This document shows positions 35,485 to 44,220 of a DNA stretch of 64,000 nt, piece after piece; positions within the stretch are counted from its first letter, which is position 1; every line of letters starts with the position of its first letter. Both the position numbers and the translations under genes were made by a program. This DNA is from an uncultured Pelagibacteraceae bacterium (lineage in GTDB: Bacteria; Pseudomonadota; Alphaproteobacteria; Pelagibacterales; Pelagibacteraceae). The notes beneath the pieces were generated by a model. That model saw only the letters and a list, made by a program, of their open reading frames with translations, did no database searches and was not told where the DNA came from. The stretch is from the NCBI GenBank assembly GCA_902571955.1, contig CACGDZ010000001.1:62001-126000 (forward strand), in the 5' to 3' direction.

Positions 35485-35580
35485 CTATCCAAATAATCTG
35501 TAAAGAGTGCTAAGAATTCCATAACCCGAAAACTCAATAGCAATGATAATTATTATAATTAGTATTAATTTTTTATTCAT
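35485..35580 (-). CDS. Possible 31-residue single-helix membrane peptide
   Basis: A short frame reads MNKKLILIIIIIIAIEFSGYGILSTLYRLFG as 31 residues: two lysines, an isoleucine-rich membrane helix, then a short polar tail. Its ATG overlaps the TGA of another small frame upstream (ATGA), which itself begins one base after the dksA-like stop. The arrangement resembles a coupled operon, but no strong ribosome site is visible and in A+T-rich DNA such frames occur by chance. Function unknown. Confidence 0.35.
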   Translation of the reverse strand: MNKKLILIIIIIIAIEFSGYGILSTLYRLFG

Positions 35581-35693
35581 TTTAGGAATAAATAAAGCAA
35601 TAACAGAATCCAAAAAAAGGGATAGTAAAAATAAATATATTTCTTTGCAAAAAGAAATGATATCGAGTTTTTTTTAAATATTTTTTTTCTCAT
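35577..35693 (-). CDS. Possible 38-residue basic membrane peptide downstream of the DksA-like gene
   Basis: An ATG one base past the dksA-like stop opens a 38-codon frame beginning MRKKIFKKNSISFLFAKK and ending in a hydrophobic run (FFWILLLLYLFLK). The very tight spacing to the upstream stop, and the four-base overlap with the next small frame, are the only evidence for translation. Composition is driven by poly-A and poly-T tracts, so this may be fortuitous. Confidence 0.25.
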   Translation of the reverse strand: MRKKIFKKNSISFLFAKKYIYFYYPFFWILLLLYLFLK

Positions 35694-35694
35694 T

Positions 35695-36210
35695 TTAGTC
35701 ATCTGCATGAACTTTTTCGTCTTTTTCATGCTTTTCTTGTGCAGCTATTGTGTACTTAGCAACAGGTCTTGCCATTAATCTTTTCAAACCAATTGGTTCT
35801 GCTGTATCTAAGCAGTATCCATAAGTATCTTCCCTAATTCTTCTCAAAGCTTTATCAATTTCAGAAATTAATTTAATTTGTCGATTGATTGCTTTCATTT
35901 CTACATTACTATCAATATATGAGTTTGCTTGATCAACAATATCAGCAGAAATATTATTATCATCCATGCTACCATTATAAAGAGCTTCATTATTAGCTTT
36001 AATCAATTCTTTTTTCCATTCAGTTAGTCTCATTCTGAAATATATTTTATGTTTTTCACACATATATTTTTCTGTATCTTTTGGAATGTAAGTTTTTGAA
36101 ATTTTTATAGGTCCCTTGGAGACAACCTTAGCTGTAGTTTGTTTTGACTTACTTACAACTTTTGTTTTTGTTTTTGATACTTTTTTCTTTGCTTTAGCAG
36201 TCTTTGGCAT
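35695..36210 (-). CDS. dksA: DksA/TraR-type RNA polymerase-binding regulator, one-cysteine form
   Basis: DksA binds in the RNA polymerase secondary channel and adjusts transcription with ppGpp. The 171 residues comprise an unusual 45-residue lysine/serine/threonine-rich N-terminal extension, a coiled-coil region (MRLTEWKKELIKANNEALYNG to INRQIKLISEIDKALRRI), and a degenerate zinc-finger region YGYCLDTAEPIGLKRLMARP with a single cysteine. Alphaproteobacterial DksA homologues commonly keep only one of the four zinc cysteines, so this is not decay. It is the only likely transcription factor in the window other than UmuD-type self-cleaving protein relatives. Confidence 0.85.
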   Translation of the reverse strand: MPKTAKAKKKVSKTKTKVVSKSKQTTAKVVSKGPIKISKTYIPKDTEKYMCEKHKIYFRMRLTEWKKELIKANNEALYNGSMDDNNISADIVDQANSYIDSNVEMKAINRQIKLISEIDKALRRIREDTYGYCLDTAEPIGLKRLMARPVAKYTIAAQEKHEKDEKVHADD

Positions 36211-36288
36211 AGCTTAAATTTAATCGATCGCAGTATATTCAGCAAATTAGGGGTGTCAAGCAAGCTTAATTAATATAAATATTTATAA

Positions 36289-37611
36289 ATGACCATTAAT
36301 AACAAAAATATTCATAATGTTTTTTATATTTTTGTAATAGCTCATCTAATTTTTTGGACTTTGACTCCATCAATTACAAATCATAACTTACCACTTGATA
36401 CAATCGAAGCTTTAGCTTGGGGAAGTAACTTAGATTGGGGTTTTAACAAACATCCTCCTATGAGTGCCTTTTTTTTAGAAGTTTTTTATAAAATTTTTGG
36501 ATCACAAGATTGGGTATATTATTTATTAAGTCAAATTTTTGTAATTATTTCTTTTTATTATGTTTTTAAATTTTCAAATGAAATATTTAATAAAAAGGTA
36601 TTAGCTTTAATTTCTGTATTACTAATTGAAGCAATTTATTTTTATAACTTCACTACACCAGAATTTAATGTAAATGTATGTCAATTACCTTTCTGGTCTT
36701 TAACAGTTTACTATTCTTGGAAAATTTTTAACACTAAAGAAATAAAGTTTTTAGATTGTGTTCTAGTAGGTCTTTTTGCTGCTTTTGGTTTTTTATCAAA
36801 ATATCTCTTTATTTATCTTTTGGTTTCAATTGACCTTTTATTTATTTATTTAATATTCTTCAAAAAACAGAGAAAATTTGATTTTAAATATCTTATTACA
36901 CTTGAAGTTTTCTTGGTGGTTTTAGTTCCACATTTAATTTGGTTAAATAACAATGAGTTTATTACTATTACATATGGATTAGCTAGAACTGGCTTAGAAC
37001 AATCTAGTTTTTTAGATCATTTTAAATATCCAATATTATTTTTGTTAAAACAAGTAGGGATATTAGTTCCTTTTTTAATACTAACCTGGTTATTAGTTAA
37101 AAAAATTAAATTAAATTTAAAATTTAAAGATAAAAAATTACTATTTTTATTAGCAATTAATATTTTGCCAATTGTTTTAATGTTTTTAACATCATTAATT
37201 TCGGGATCAAAAATAAGAACTATGTGGATGACACCATTCTATTTATTTTTTGGTGTATTAACTGTTTATTTGTTACAAGCTCAAATTAATCTTAAAAAAT
37301 TAAAACCATTCATGGTTGGATTTGTTTTCTTCTTTTTTTTATCGCCTTTTCTTTATGCTTATGTTTCGATTTCAAAAAACGATAAGAGAACCGATTATCC
37401 AGGTAAGGAAATTGCAATTAAAACACAATATGCTTGGAACCAACAATTCAGTTCTACTATAAATGTAGTTTTAGGTGACGAATGGAGAGCTGGAAATCTT
37501 TCGTATCATTTAAATTCACGACCAATTTGGGAAGGTGTTGTTGAAAGAGAAAAGCTTGATCAATTGAAAGATTATATGTGTCTTGATAATATTTGTGTAG
37601 GAGCAAGGTAG
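36289..37611 (+). CDS. GT39-like membrane glycosyltransferase (ArnT/PMT family)
   Basis: A 440-residue protein with about ten membrane helices. The first loop contains LPLDTIEALAWGSNLDWGFNKHPPMSAFF, which matches the acidic-residue loop and HPP motif of the PMT/ArnT group that uses polyprenyl-phosphate sugars to glycosylate lipids or proteins on the periplasmic side. A C-terminal soluble tail follows. The next gene, one base after its stop, is a polyprenyl-phosphate-mannose-synthase-like GT2 enzyme, which would make the lipid-linked sugar donor. Acceptor unknown. Confidence 0.82.
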   Translation: MTINNKNIHNVFYIFVIAHLIFWTLTPSITNHNLPLDTIEALAWGSNLDWGFNKHPPMSAFFLEVFYKIFGSQDWVYYLLSQIFVIISFYYVFKFSNEIFNKKVLALISVLLIEAIYFYNFTTPEFNVNVCQLPFWSLTVYYSWKIFNTKEIKFLDCVLVGLFAAFGFLSKYLFIYLLVSIDLLFIYLIFFKKQRKFDFKYLITLEVFLVVLVPHLIWLNNNEFITITYGLARTGLEQSSFLDHFKYPILFLLKQVGILVPFLILTWLLVKKIKLNLKFKDKKLLFLLAINILPIVLMFLTSLISGSKIRTMWMTPFYLFFGVLTVYLLQAQINLKKLKPFMVGFVFFFFLSPFLYAYVSISKNDKRTDYPGKEIAIKTQYAWNQQFSSTINVVLGDEWRAGNLSYHLNSRPIWEGVVEREKLDQLKDYMCLDNICVGAR

Positions 37612-38481
37612 ATGAAGTACGTGATATTAATTCCAATTTATAACGACAGAGAGTCTTTAAAACTACTAATTGAGAATATCAATAAAGAAATTAAAGATTT
37701 AAATCACAATATATCACTAGTCGTTATCAATGATGCTTCATCTCAACAGATAGTTGATACCTACCCAAATATTGACAACATTAATTCTATTGAGATTGTA
37801 AATATGAAAGAGAACAGAGGCCATGCAAGGTGTATTGCTACTGGTTTGAAATATATCTTTGAAAAAAGAGAGTTTGATTTTGTAATTCCAATGGATGGTG
37901 ACGGCGAAGATAGACCTGAAGAAATTAAAAGTTTCATTCAACTTTCAGAGCAATCAGCTGAAAAGTCAATTGTAGGCGAAAGAGTTAAGAGATCTGAAAG
38001 TATAATTTTTAAATTATGTTATCAGTTTCATAAATTTTTGACTTTTGTATTTACAGGACGATCAATTAAATTTGGGAATTTTACTTGTTTATCAAAAACA
38101 ACTGTAAAGAAACTGCTTGATGAAAAAGCTGCCTGGAACAGTTTTTCTGGTTCATTAAAAAAAATAGAAAAAGATTTAATTTCTATTCCATCCATTAGAG
38201 GTAAAAGATATTTTGGACCATCTCAAATGAGTTTTTTTAATTTATTAAAACACTCTCTTTCAATAATAAGCGTTTTTAGAAAAACAGTTTTAATTCGATC
38301 AGCTTTATTTATAATTTTTTATATTTTACTAATAAAAAGCTACGCTTCAGTAGTTACCTCATTACCATTAGTTTTGTTATTGATAATGATTTATTCAATT
38401 TCTAGTTTAGCCTTAAGAGAAAATTTTGATGAATTTAATAATTCCTTAACAAATATTCACGATATTGATAAAGTAAAATAA
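37612..38481 (+). CDS. GT2 family glycosyltransferase (polyprenyl-phosphate sugar synthase-like)
   Basis: A 289-residue GT-A fold enzyme with LIPIYNDRESLKLLIENI at the N-terminus, NENRGHA-type motif (MKENRGHARCIATGL) and a metal-binding PMDGDGEDRPEE, followed by two C-terminal membrane helices at about 225-265. The layout is that of enzymes transferring a sugar from a nucleotide to polyprenyl phosphate, as DPM1 or ArnC do. Abutting the GT39-like gene it would supply that enzyme's donor. The sugar cannot be inferred. Confidence 0.85.
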   Translation: MKYVILIPIYNDRESLKLLIENINKEIKDLNHNISLVVINDASSQQIVDTYPNIDNINSIEIVNMKENRGHARCIATGLKYIFEKREFDFVIPMDGDGEDRPEEIKSFIQLSEQSAEKSIVGERVKRSESIIFKLCYQFHKFLTFVFTGRSIKFGNFTCLSKTTVKKLLDEKAAWNSFSGSLKKIEKDLISIPSIRGKRYFGPSQMSFFNLLKHSLSIISVFRKTVLIRSALFIIFYILLIKSYASVVTSLPLVLLLIMIYSISSLALRENFDEFNNSLTNIHDIDKVK

Positions 38482-38483
38482 TT

Positions 38484-39923
38484 ATGAGGAACTTTTTTAG
38501 GAAAGTTGGTTACGGAATTGGACCTAATGAACAAGTTCCTACTGATCCTTTGAAGTGGGCTCTTGATCAAGTAAATGATGTGCCAGATCTATCTTGGAAA
38601 GGTAAAATATATTCCGAAAAAGAATTAAGAAATCATTATAAAGATTGGGTCTATGGCGATAGAAAAGTTTTAAGAAAAAAATATAAAGACAACAAAACAC
38701 TTTATAAAACACATAAAGATATACTTAGACATAAAACTGGACAAAAGTTCTGGGAATCTTTAGAGATTTCAATAAGACATAATGAAGGAATTAATAGCAG
38801 TCATCCTGTCCTTGCAAAACTATGGATGTTTTGGGGAAATTTTTTTGCAATTAGCGAAAAAGATTTCTTAGCGAATTATTCAACTGGTCCATATCACAGA
38901 GAAATTATTAGACCTAATCTAAATCAAACTTTTGAAAAAATGGTTTATGACGTAACTACATCATGGGCCATGATACATCATTTAGATAATAGCGAGAGTG
39001 CAGGCCCTAAAAGTATTACTGCTAGTGAAGATTGGAGAAGAAAAAAGAAAAGGCCAGCAACAATTAATGAAAATCATGCAAGAGAACTTTTAGAGCTTCA
39101 TACAGTCTCTCCAAAAGCAGGCTATTCCCAGGAGGATGTAATTCAACTTGCTTATATAATGACAGGTTGGCAACAACGATGGAGCAAAAAAAAATTAGAG
39201 ACAGGTAATGTTTGGTTTAATTCAGAATATCATCAGCCCGGTAAGAAAAATGTTTTAGGAAAGGAATATAAAAAAGGAAAAAAATCTTTAGCTGTAGTTA
39301 TAAAAGATTTAGTAAATCATCCTAACTGTAGAGATTTTGTTGCTGAAAGACTTTGTAAATATCTAATAACTGATGAACCAACACAAGAAATGAAGCAACC
39401 TATTATTGATGCTTTTAAACAGACAGATGGATTTTTGCCTGAAATCCATAAAGCTGTGATTAAAGTTGCATATAAATATAATGATAAATACAGAAAGTTT
39501 CAGACACCTGAAAATTGGTTTATACAAGTTGCAAAAACAGCTGATTTAAGTTGGCCACCCGCAACACATCTTATGGATAGTTACGAATTAGGTGTAAAAC
39601 CTCTTAGATCTCAAAGATTACCAGAAAGAATTTTAAGAAATATTGGGCACCATCCTTATAGAGCCAAACAACCAAATGGGTGGCCTGATGACTCTGCTGA
39701 TTGGTTATCTCCAGAATTATTAATCAGAAGATTGGTCTATGCTGATAGAAGTTATTCGTTTCTTAAAGCTGGAAATGATAATAAAGAATTTTACGAAAAA
39801 ATAATTTACAATAATTTTGATAATCCAGGAAAAATATCAGATTATGTATTTAAGAATATGTTGCGTAAATCAAGCGAAAAAAATGTATTAATATTTAATC
39901 ATCCGGAGTTTTTAAAGGCATGA
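38484..39923 (+). CDS. DUF1800 family protein
   Basis: A 479-residue protein that matches the DUF1800 pattern: NFFRKVGYGIGPNEQ at the start (rRagfG-type), LWMFWGNFFAIS, HLDNSESAGP, NENHARELLELHTV, GYSQEDVIQLAYIMTGWQ, FVAERLCKYLIT and the C-terminal WPDDSADWLSPELLIRR. Biochemical function of the family is unknown. In many bacteria it is paired with DUF1501, as here, where the next gene overlaps it by four bases. I see no signal peptide, in contrast to its partner's Tat signal; it might hitchhike or stay inside. Confidence 0.9.
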   Translation: MRNFFRKVGYGIGPNEQVPTDPLKWALDQVNDVPDLSWKGKIYSEKELRNHYKDWVYGDRKVLRKKYKDNKTLYKTHKDILRHKTGQKFWESLEISIRHNEGINSSHPVLAKLWMFWGNFFAISEKDFLANYSTGPYHREIIRPNLNQTFEKMVYDVTTSWAMIHHLDNSESAGPKSITASEDWRRKKKRPATINENHARELLELHTVSPKAGYSQEDVIQLAYIMTGWQQRWSKKKLETGNVWFNSEYHQPGKKNVLGKEYKKGKKSLAVVIKDLVNHPNCRDFVAERLCKYLITDEPTQEMKQPIIDAFKQTDGFLPEIHKAVIKVAYKYNDKYRKFQTPENWFIQVAKTADLSWPPATHLMDSYELGVKPLRSQRLPERILRNIGHHPYRAKQPNGWPDDSADWLSPELLIRRLVYADRSYSFLKAGNDNKEFYEKIIYNNFDNPGKISDYVFKNMLRKSSEKNVLIFNHPEFLKA

Positions 39924-41071
39924 AGATAAATAGAAGAGATTTTTTAAAAACCACAGCATTGACATCAATGTATTTTGCAGGATTTGGAGTACCAACTTTT
40001 GCAAACTCTGGACCCAAGAAAAATTTAGTCGTTGTTATGCTCCGAGGTGGCATGGATGGACTATGTGCAGTCCCAATTAAAGATGATAAAAATTTTGAAA
40101 AACTCAGAAGTAAAATTAATCTTGATAAAACTCTTCGACTAACCGGAGACTTTGATTTGCATCCAGTCCTTAAAAAATTTAAAAGTTTATGGGATCAAAA
40201 TCAAGGAGCAATTGTCCATGCAACAAATATTCCATATACTGGACGATCCCATTTTGATGGACAAAATTTGATGGAATCTGGTGGTAAGATTCCATACCAG
40301 GTAAAAACTGGTTGGTTGGGAAGAGGCATGAAAACAGCTGGCCTAAATGGTAAAGGATTAGCTTTAGCTTTACCAATGCCTTTATTGATTAGAGGTGTGC
40401 CTATGAATAATAATTATTTTCCAGTAGGCGATAGATTACCAAGCAATGATACGCTTAATCTTATAGATGAAGTTTACAAAGAGCATGATGAAAAATTATT
40501 AGGAGAAAATCTTAAGATTATCATGACTAGAGAACTAAGAAATACAGCGAGTGATGATAGTTGGGTGCTTGCAAGCAATGCAGGGCAAGAACTTTCAAAA
40601 ATAAATGGGCCAAGAGTAGCTGTTTTTGAAGTAGATGGTTTTGATACCCATGCAGCACAGGGAGCAACTAATGGAGCTCATGCAGATTGTCTTAATGATT
40701 ATGATAAAATTTTAAAAGGTCTAAATCAATCTATGTCTAAAGAATCATTTGATAATACTTTAATTGTAACACTTACTGAGTTTGGTAGAACAATTAAACA
40801 AAATAGTAGTAATGGAACTGAACATGGCTATGGGTCTGCTATTTTCTTAGCAGGAGGTTTAGTTAAAAAAGCTCAAGTGCATACAGATTGGCCTGGATTA
40901 AAGAAAAAAGAATTATTTGAAGGAAGAGACTTAAATTCTACAATAGATTCAAGAGCAATTTATGCTTCTGCAATGTCTACAGTCTTTGATGTAGATTTCA
41001 AAAAAATCACCAAAGAAGTTTTTTGGGGAGAAAATCTACCAAATTTATCAGATAAGCTTTTTAAAACTTGA
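39920..41071 (+). CDS. DUF1501 family protein with Tat export signal
   Basis: A 383-residue protein beginning MKINRRDFLKTTAL, a clear twin-arginine signal (RRDFLK) with a hydrophobic stretch and likely cleavage near TFANS. The mature part follows the DUF1501 pattern, related to the alkaline-phosphatase/sulfatase fold: LVVVMLRGGMDGLCAVPI, IPYTGRSHFDGQNLMESGG, the EVDGFDTHAAQG motif and TLTEFGRTIKQNSSNGTEHGYG. Tat export implies folding, perhaps with a metal, before transport to the periplasm. It overlaps DUF1800 by four bases and the GH-like gene by one. Confidence 0.9.
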   Translation: MKINRRDFLKTTALTSMYFAGFGVPTFANSGPKKNLVVVMLRGGMDGLCAVPIKDDKNFEKLRSKINLDKTLRLTGDFDLHPVLKKFKSLWDQNQGAIVHATNIPYTGRSHFDGQNLMESGGKIPYQVKTGWLGRGMKTAGLNGKGLALALPMPLLIRGVPMNNNYFPVGDRLPSNDTLNLIDEVYKEHDEKLLGENLKIIMTRELRNTASDDSWVLASNAGQELSKINGPRVAVFEVDGFDTHAAQGATNGAHADCLNDYDKILKGLNQSMSKESFDNTLIVTLTEFGRTIKQNSSNGTEHGYGSAIFLAGGLVKKAQVHTDWPGLKKKELFEGRDLNSTIDSRAIYASAMSTVFDVDFKKITKEVFWGENLPNLSDKLFKT

Positions 41072-42078
41072 TGAAAAAATTATTAATTATTTTACTATCT
41101 TTTTTATTTTTTACTAATTATGCAAATTCTCAATCGAGATTTGGCGAACTGACTGAAATGCGTGATGAAAAAATGCGAGGTAAAGATAACCAATGGGTTA
41201 GACCTCATCCAGGACCTTTTATATGGAATCACATTGAACAAGAAAAAGGGAAGTTTATTTGGGAAGAGGTAGATAAATATGTTGTTTATGCTCAAGAACA
41301 TAATCAAACAATTTTAGCAACTATCTGGCCCCATGCAAATTGGGAGCAAAAATCTTGCAAAAGAAAAAAAGCAAAAAGTCCTTTTGGAAAAAAGTTTACT
41401 AAGTATTTAAGCAAGCCTTGCTCAATGGATGACTATAAAAATTTTCTTGTAAAATTAGTAGATCGTTATGATGGTGATGGTTCAAATGATATGCCTGGTT
41501 TAACTAAACCTATAAAATATTGGGATGTAATGAATGAACCAGAATTTAAAATGTTTTTTAAAGGAAGTGAGGAAGACTTTGTTGAAATTTTTAATTTTTC
41601 CTCAAAAGTGATTAAGGAAAAACAGCCAGATGCAGTAATTGTTATGGCTGGAGCTGCAGGCATGTTTCCAGAAAGTAAAAAATATTGGAAATCAGCTTTG
41701 CCAAAAATTAAAGATCATTTCGATATTGCAAATATTCATCATATAAGCGGTCCTGACGGACAATGTGATAAAGAGCTTTGGGTGGATGAATTTGCAGCTT
41801 TATTAAAAAGTGTAGATGTAAATAAACCTATTTGGCTAACAGAGGCCATGACCTGTGGTCCTCCAGTGAAAGCTTGGGTAAATGCATTTTTAAATGGAGC
41901 TGAGTTGATCATTGATGTTGGTGTAAATGCCCCAGGAAAAAAAATGAGCAAAAAAGGTAGAAAAAAATTAAATGAATTTATAGCTGAATACGATGGTTTT
42001 ACATCAATTAAAAGTATTTCAAAAAAAAAGGTAGAGTTTTCTTATAAAGATGGAACTAAAAAAATTTTAGAATTTTAG
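41071..42078 (+). CDS. Secreted clan GH-A-like glycoside hydrolase
   Basis: A 335-residue protein with a Sec signal peptide (KKLLIILLSFLFFTNYANS) and a TIM-barrel hydrolase pattern. The probable acid/base is E156 in YWDVMNEPEF and the nucleophile is E258 in PIWLTEAMTCG; the IANIHHISGPDG segment between them fits the strand six region. Early on, VRPHPGPFIWNHIEQEKGKFIWEEVDKYV is typical of GH39/GH10-like or cellulase-type clan A enzymes; I cannot assign one family. I start at the ATG at 41071, overlapping the DUF1501 stop; a TTG three bases earlier is also possible. The exported pair GH then PL suggests processing of a polysaccharide. Confidence 0.78.
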   Translation: MKKLLIILLSFLFFTNYANSQSRFGELTEMRDEKMRGKDNQWVRPHPGPFIWNHIEQEKGKFIWEEVDKYVVYAQEHNQTILATIWPHANWEQKSCKRKKAKSPFGKKFTKYLSKPCSMDDYKNFLVKLVDRYDGDGSNDMPGLTKPIKYWDVMNEPEFKMFFKGSEEDFVEIFNFSSKVIKEKQPDAVIVMAGAAGMFPESKKYWKSALPKIKDHFDIANIHHISGPDGQCDKELWVDEFAALLKSVDVNKPIWLTEAMTCGPPVKAWVNAFLNGAELIIDVGVNAPGKKMSKKGRKKLNEFIAEYDGFTSIKSISKKKVEFSYKDGTKKILEF

Positions 42079-43101
42079 ATGAAAAATAAAATTATGAAAA
42101 AATTTTTGTCAATATTATTAATATTTTTATTAGTTCCTTCAATTTCGTATGCAAATAAATGGCATATAAAAATGAAAAAGCAAGAGAAGAAAGATTTTGC
42201 TCATTATGTGCTTAAAGCACAGTCAGATAATAAGATGGTATTCAACCTTAGAAATATCAAAAATTCTAACATCTATAAATTTTTTGATAAGTTTGAGGAT
42301 CGTATGGGGGTTGCTGAAAAAGGAGTTGAGTTCAATTTAAAATATTCATTTGAAGGTCATAAACAAGATTGGTCAAGGTGGGGAAAACCTGGCCATGCAC
42401 AAAGATTCCAGATAATGGAACCTTATAAAGAAACTACTAAAAAAAATAAAACAAAATGGTACAGAGTAGGTTATTTTTTCCCTGAAGATGTAAAGATTGA
42501 AAAGCATACAATATCTTTATTTGATTTTAAAAAATTATACGGGAAAGGTGAGAAAACTCACGATGCAGCACTCAATATAATAAATAATAGATTTAATTGG
42601 GTATTTAATTCACCAAATTACACCTCACATAAAAATGAGACAGGTGAAGAATATTTATACTTCGATACCTATTTTGTTAATCTTGATGATTATTTTTCAC
42701 CATTAAAAGGTAAATGGGTAAATGTTTTGGTAAACGCAAAATGGGCAGAAGATGGATTTTTACATTTGTGGATTGATGGAAAGCTTAGATCAAGCTACTA
42801 TGGTGATACTTTGGGTGGTGCTTCAAGTGTTAGATTTAAATTTGGACCTTATAGACACCATATGAATCAAGCAACTAATGCAGGTGTTCAAATACCTGAT
42901 TTAAAAATTAAATATTCTAATGTTGGTAAAGCCGATAATTGTGACGATTTATGGAGTGGCTGTTCAGAAATTGTAAGTCAATTAAATGGAGAAACCCAGC
43001 TTAATGGAGTAAGGATGGTTGCATTTTGTAAAACAGCTCCTCAATCAGATGGATCATCTTGTAAGAATTTAGGTTATCCTAACAATCCTAAGCCTTTCTA
43101 A
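42079..43101 (+). CDS. Secreted polysaccharide lyase-like (concanavalin-type beta jelly roll) protein
   Basis: A 340-residue protein with a Sec signal (KKFLSILLIFLLVPSISYA). The mature region reads like the Pfam polysaccharide-lyase/heparin-lyase I-like jelly roll: FNLKYSFEGHKQDWSRWGKPGHAQRFQIME, KWYRVGYFFPEDVKI, GKWVNVLVNAKW, FLHLWIDGKLRSSY and VRFKFGPYRHHM. Catalytic residues cannot be named confidently. It follows the GH-like gene directly and ends two bases before a convergent small gene. Two methionines begin the ORF; M1 (42079) and M6 (42094) both give a usable signal. Confidence 0.72.
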   Translation: MKNKIMKKFLSILLIFLLVPSISYANKWHIKMKKQEKKDFAHYVLKAQSDNKMVFNLRNIKNSNIYKFFDKFEDRMGVAEKGVEFNLKYSFEGHKQDWSRWGKPGHAQRFQIMEPYKETTKKNKTKWYRVGYFFPEDVKIEKHTISLFDFKKLYGKGEKTHDAALNIINNRFNWVFNSPNYTSHKNETGEEYLYFDTYFVNLDDYFSPLKGKWVNVLVNAKWAEDGFLHLWIDGKLRSSYYGDTLGGASSVRFKFGPYRHHMNQATNAGVQIPDLKIKYSNVGKADNCDDLWSGCSEIVSQLNGETQLNGVRMVAFCKTAPQSDGSSCKNLGYPNNPKPF

Positions 43102-43102
43102 C

Positions 43103-43324
43103 TTAACAACAGCTACAGCTTTTTTTGCTAGTTTTTGGCTTTTTATCAGTTTTTGCAACTTCTGATTCTTTTTGTTCATCTTCAACAGCTTTTTGTTTCT
43201 TTGAAATCTTATCTTCAAAGTAATCATAAAGAGAAGCAAATCCCAATTTAGAGGCTCTTTTTTCCTCATAATTTCTTCGCCCTTTAAGATTTTCAATTAT
43301 TTTGACTATTTCTTGGTTTTGCAT
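43103..43324 (-). CDS. Small protein (73 residues) ending in a cysteine cluster
   Basis: A 73-residue protein, MQNQEIVKIIENLKGRRNYEE..., with a helical N-terminal half (including KLGFASLYDYFEDKIS) and a lysine-rich linker that ends in KKSCSCC. Four C-terminal residues CSCC suggest metal binding or a redox/lipidation site. It converges on the lyase-like gene with one base between stops and reads away from ureD across an 86-base gap. I do not recognise the family; its place beside the nickel enzyme urease makes a metal role conceivable but unproven. Another overlapping frame (43069-43296) looks like its shadow. Confidence 0.55.
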   Translation of the reverse strand: MQNQEIVKIIENLKGRRNYEEKRASKLGFASLYDYFEDKISKKQKAVEDEQKESEVAKTDKKPKTSKKSCSCC

Positions 43325-43410
43325 CCTCTCTTTTTATTTAAAAAGGCAAATAATTCAAGCTGTAAAAATTGGCAAATTATAAAAAGTTTATTTTGTGTTA
43401 GGATAAAGTC

Positions 43411-44220
43411 ATGAATATAAGTCAAAAAAAACTTGAAAAATCTAGGGGCAGATTAGAAATAAAAATTAAAGATCAAAATTTACAAAAACTTTACCAACAA
43501 GGATCTTTAAAAGCTTTGATGCCAGATTTTCATGAAAATTTAAAACAATTAATGCTTATCAACACTGCCGGTGGAATTACTAGTGGAGATGAATATGATT
43601 ACGAATTTGAAATTGATAGTTCGAAACTTTGTATATCAACTCAGGCAGCAGAAAAAATTTATAGTGGTTTTGGTAATCCAGCCAACTTAAATATAAACTT
43701 AAATTTAACAAACCATTCTAGTTTATTTTGGTTACCTAAAGAACTAATTTTATTTAATAATTGTAATTTAAAAAGAAAAATTAATTTCAATTTATCAAAA
43801 GACTCGAATTTACTTCTTTGTGAAAATGTTATTTTTGGACGAACTTCTATGAAGGAGGAGTTTGAAAAGGGATATTTTTCAGATTTTTGGAATATTAATG
43901 TTGATAACAAATTAATTCATACCGAAGCAATAAATACAGGTTTATTAGAAAAAAAATATTTGAATAGTTTTTCGACATTAAATAATAATTCTGCAGTTGC
44001 GACAATTATTATTGTAGGAAATAAGTTTTTGAATAACTTTAATAATCTATCTGAAACTTTAACTAATAATGAAAATACAACTTCAAATTATTCTCAATGG
44101 GATAATAAATTGATCATAAGACTTTTATCTAAAGATAGTTATAATCTTAAATTTGCAATTGATAAAATTTTGTCTTATTTTTTTGAAGGTTCAAAGATAC
44201 CAAAAGTATGGAATATATAA
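43411..44220 (+). CDS. ureD: Urease accessory protein UreD (UreH)
   Basis: Urease maturation scaffold that binds the apoenzyme with UreF and UreG for nickel insertion. The 269 residues include LQKLYQQGSLKALMPDF, LMLINTAGGITSGDEYDYEFEI, STQAAEKIYSGFGNP, LFWLPKELILFNNCNLKRKINF and the C-terminal LRLLSKDSYNLK-type ending, all fitting UreD. It starts the ureDABCEFG run; ureA follows with no gap. The promoter is presumably in the 86-base gap before it, where I see no clear regulator site. Confidence 0.93.
   Translation: MNISQKKLEKSRGRLEIKIKDQNLQKLYQQGSLKALMPDFHENLKQLMLINTAGGITSGDEYDYEFEIDSSKLCISTQAAEKIYSGFGNPANLNINLNLTNHSSLFWLPKELILFNNCNLKRKINFNLSKDSNLLLCENVIFGRTSMKEEFEKGYFSDFWNINVDNKLIHTEAINTGLLEKKYLNSFSTLNNNSAVATIIIVGNKFLNNFNNLSETLTNNENTTSNYSQWDNKLIIRLLSKDSYNLKFAIDKILSYFFEGSKIPKVWNI

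Noticed and set aside
43069-43296. 75-residue minus-strand frame overlapping the cysteine-tailed small protein
   Set aside because: Different frame of the same region without the CSCC ending; overlaps the end of the lyase-like gene, so likely a shadow.
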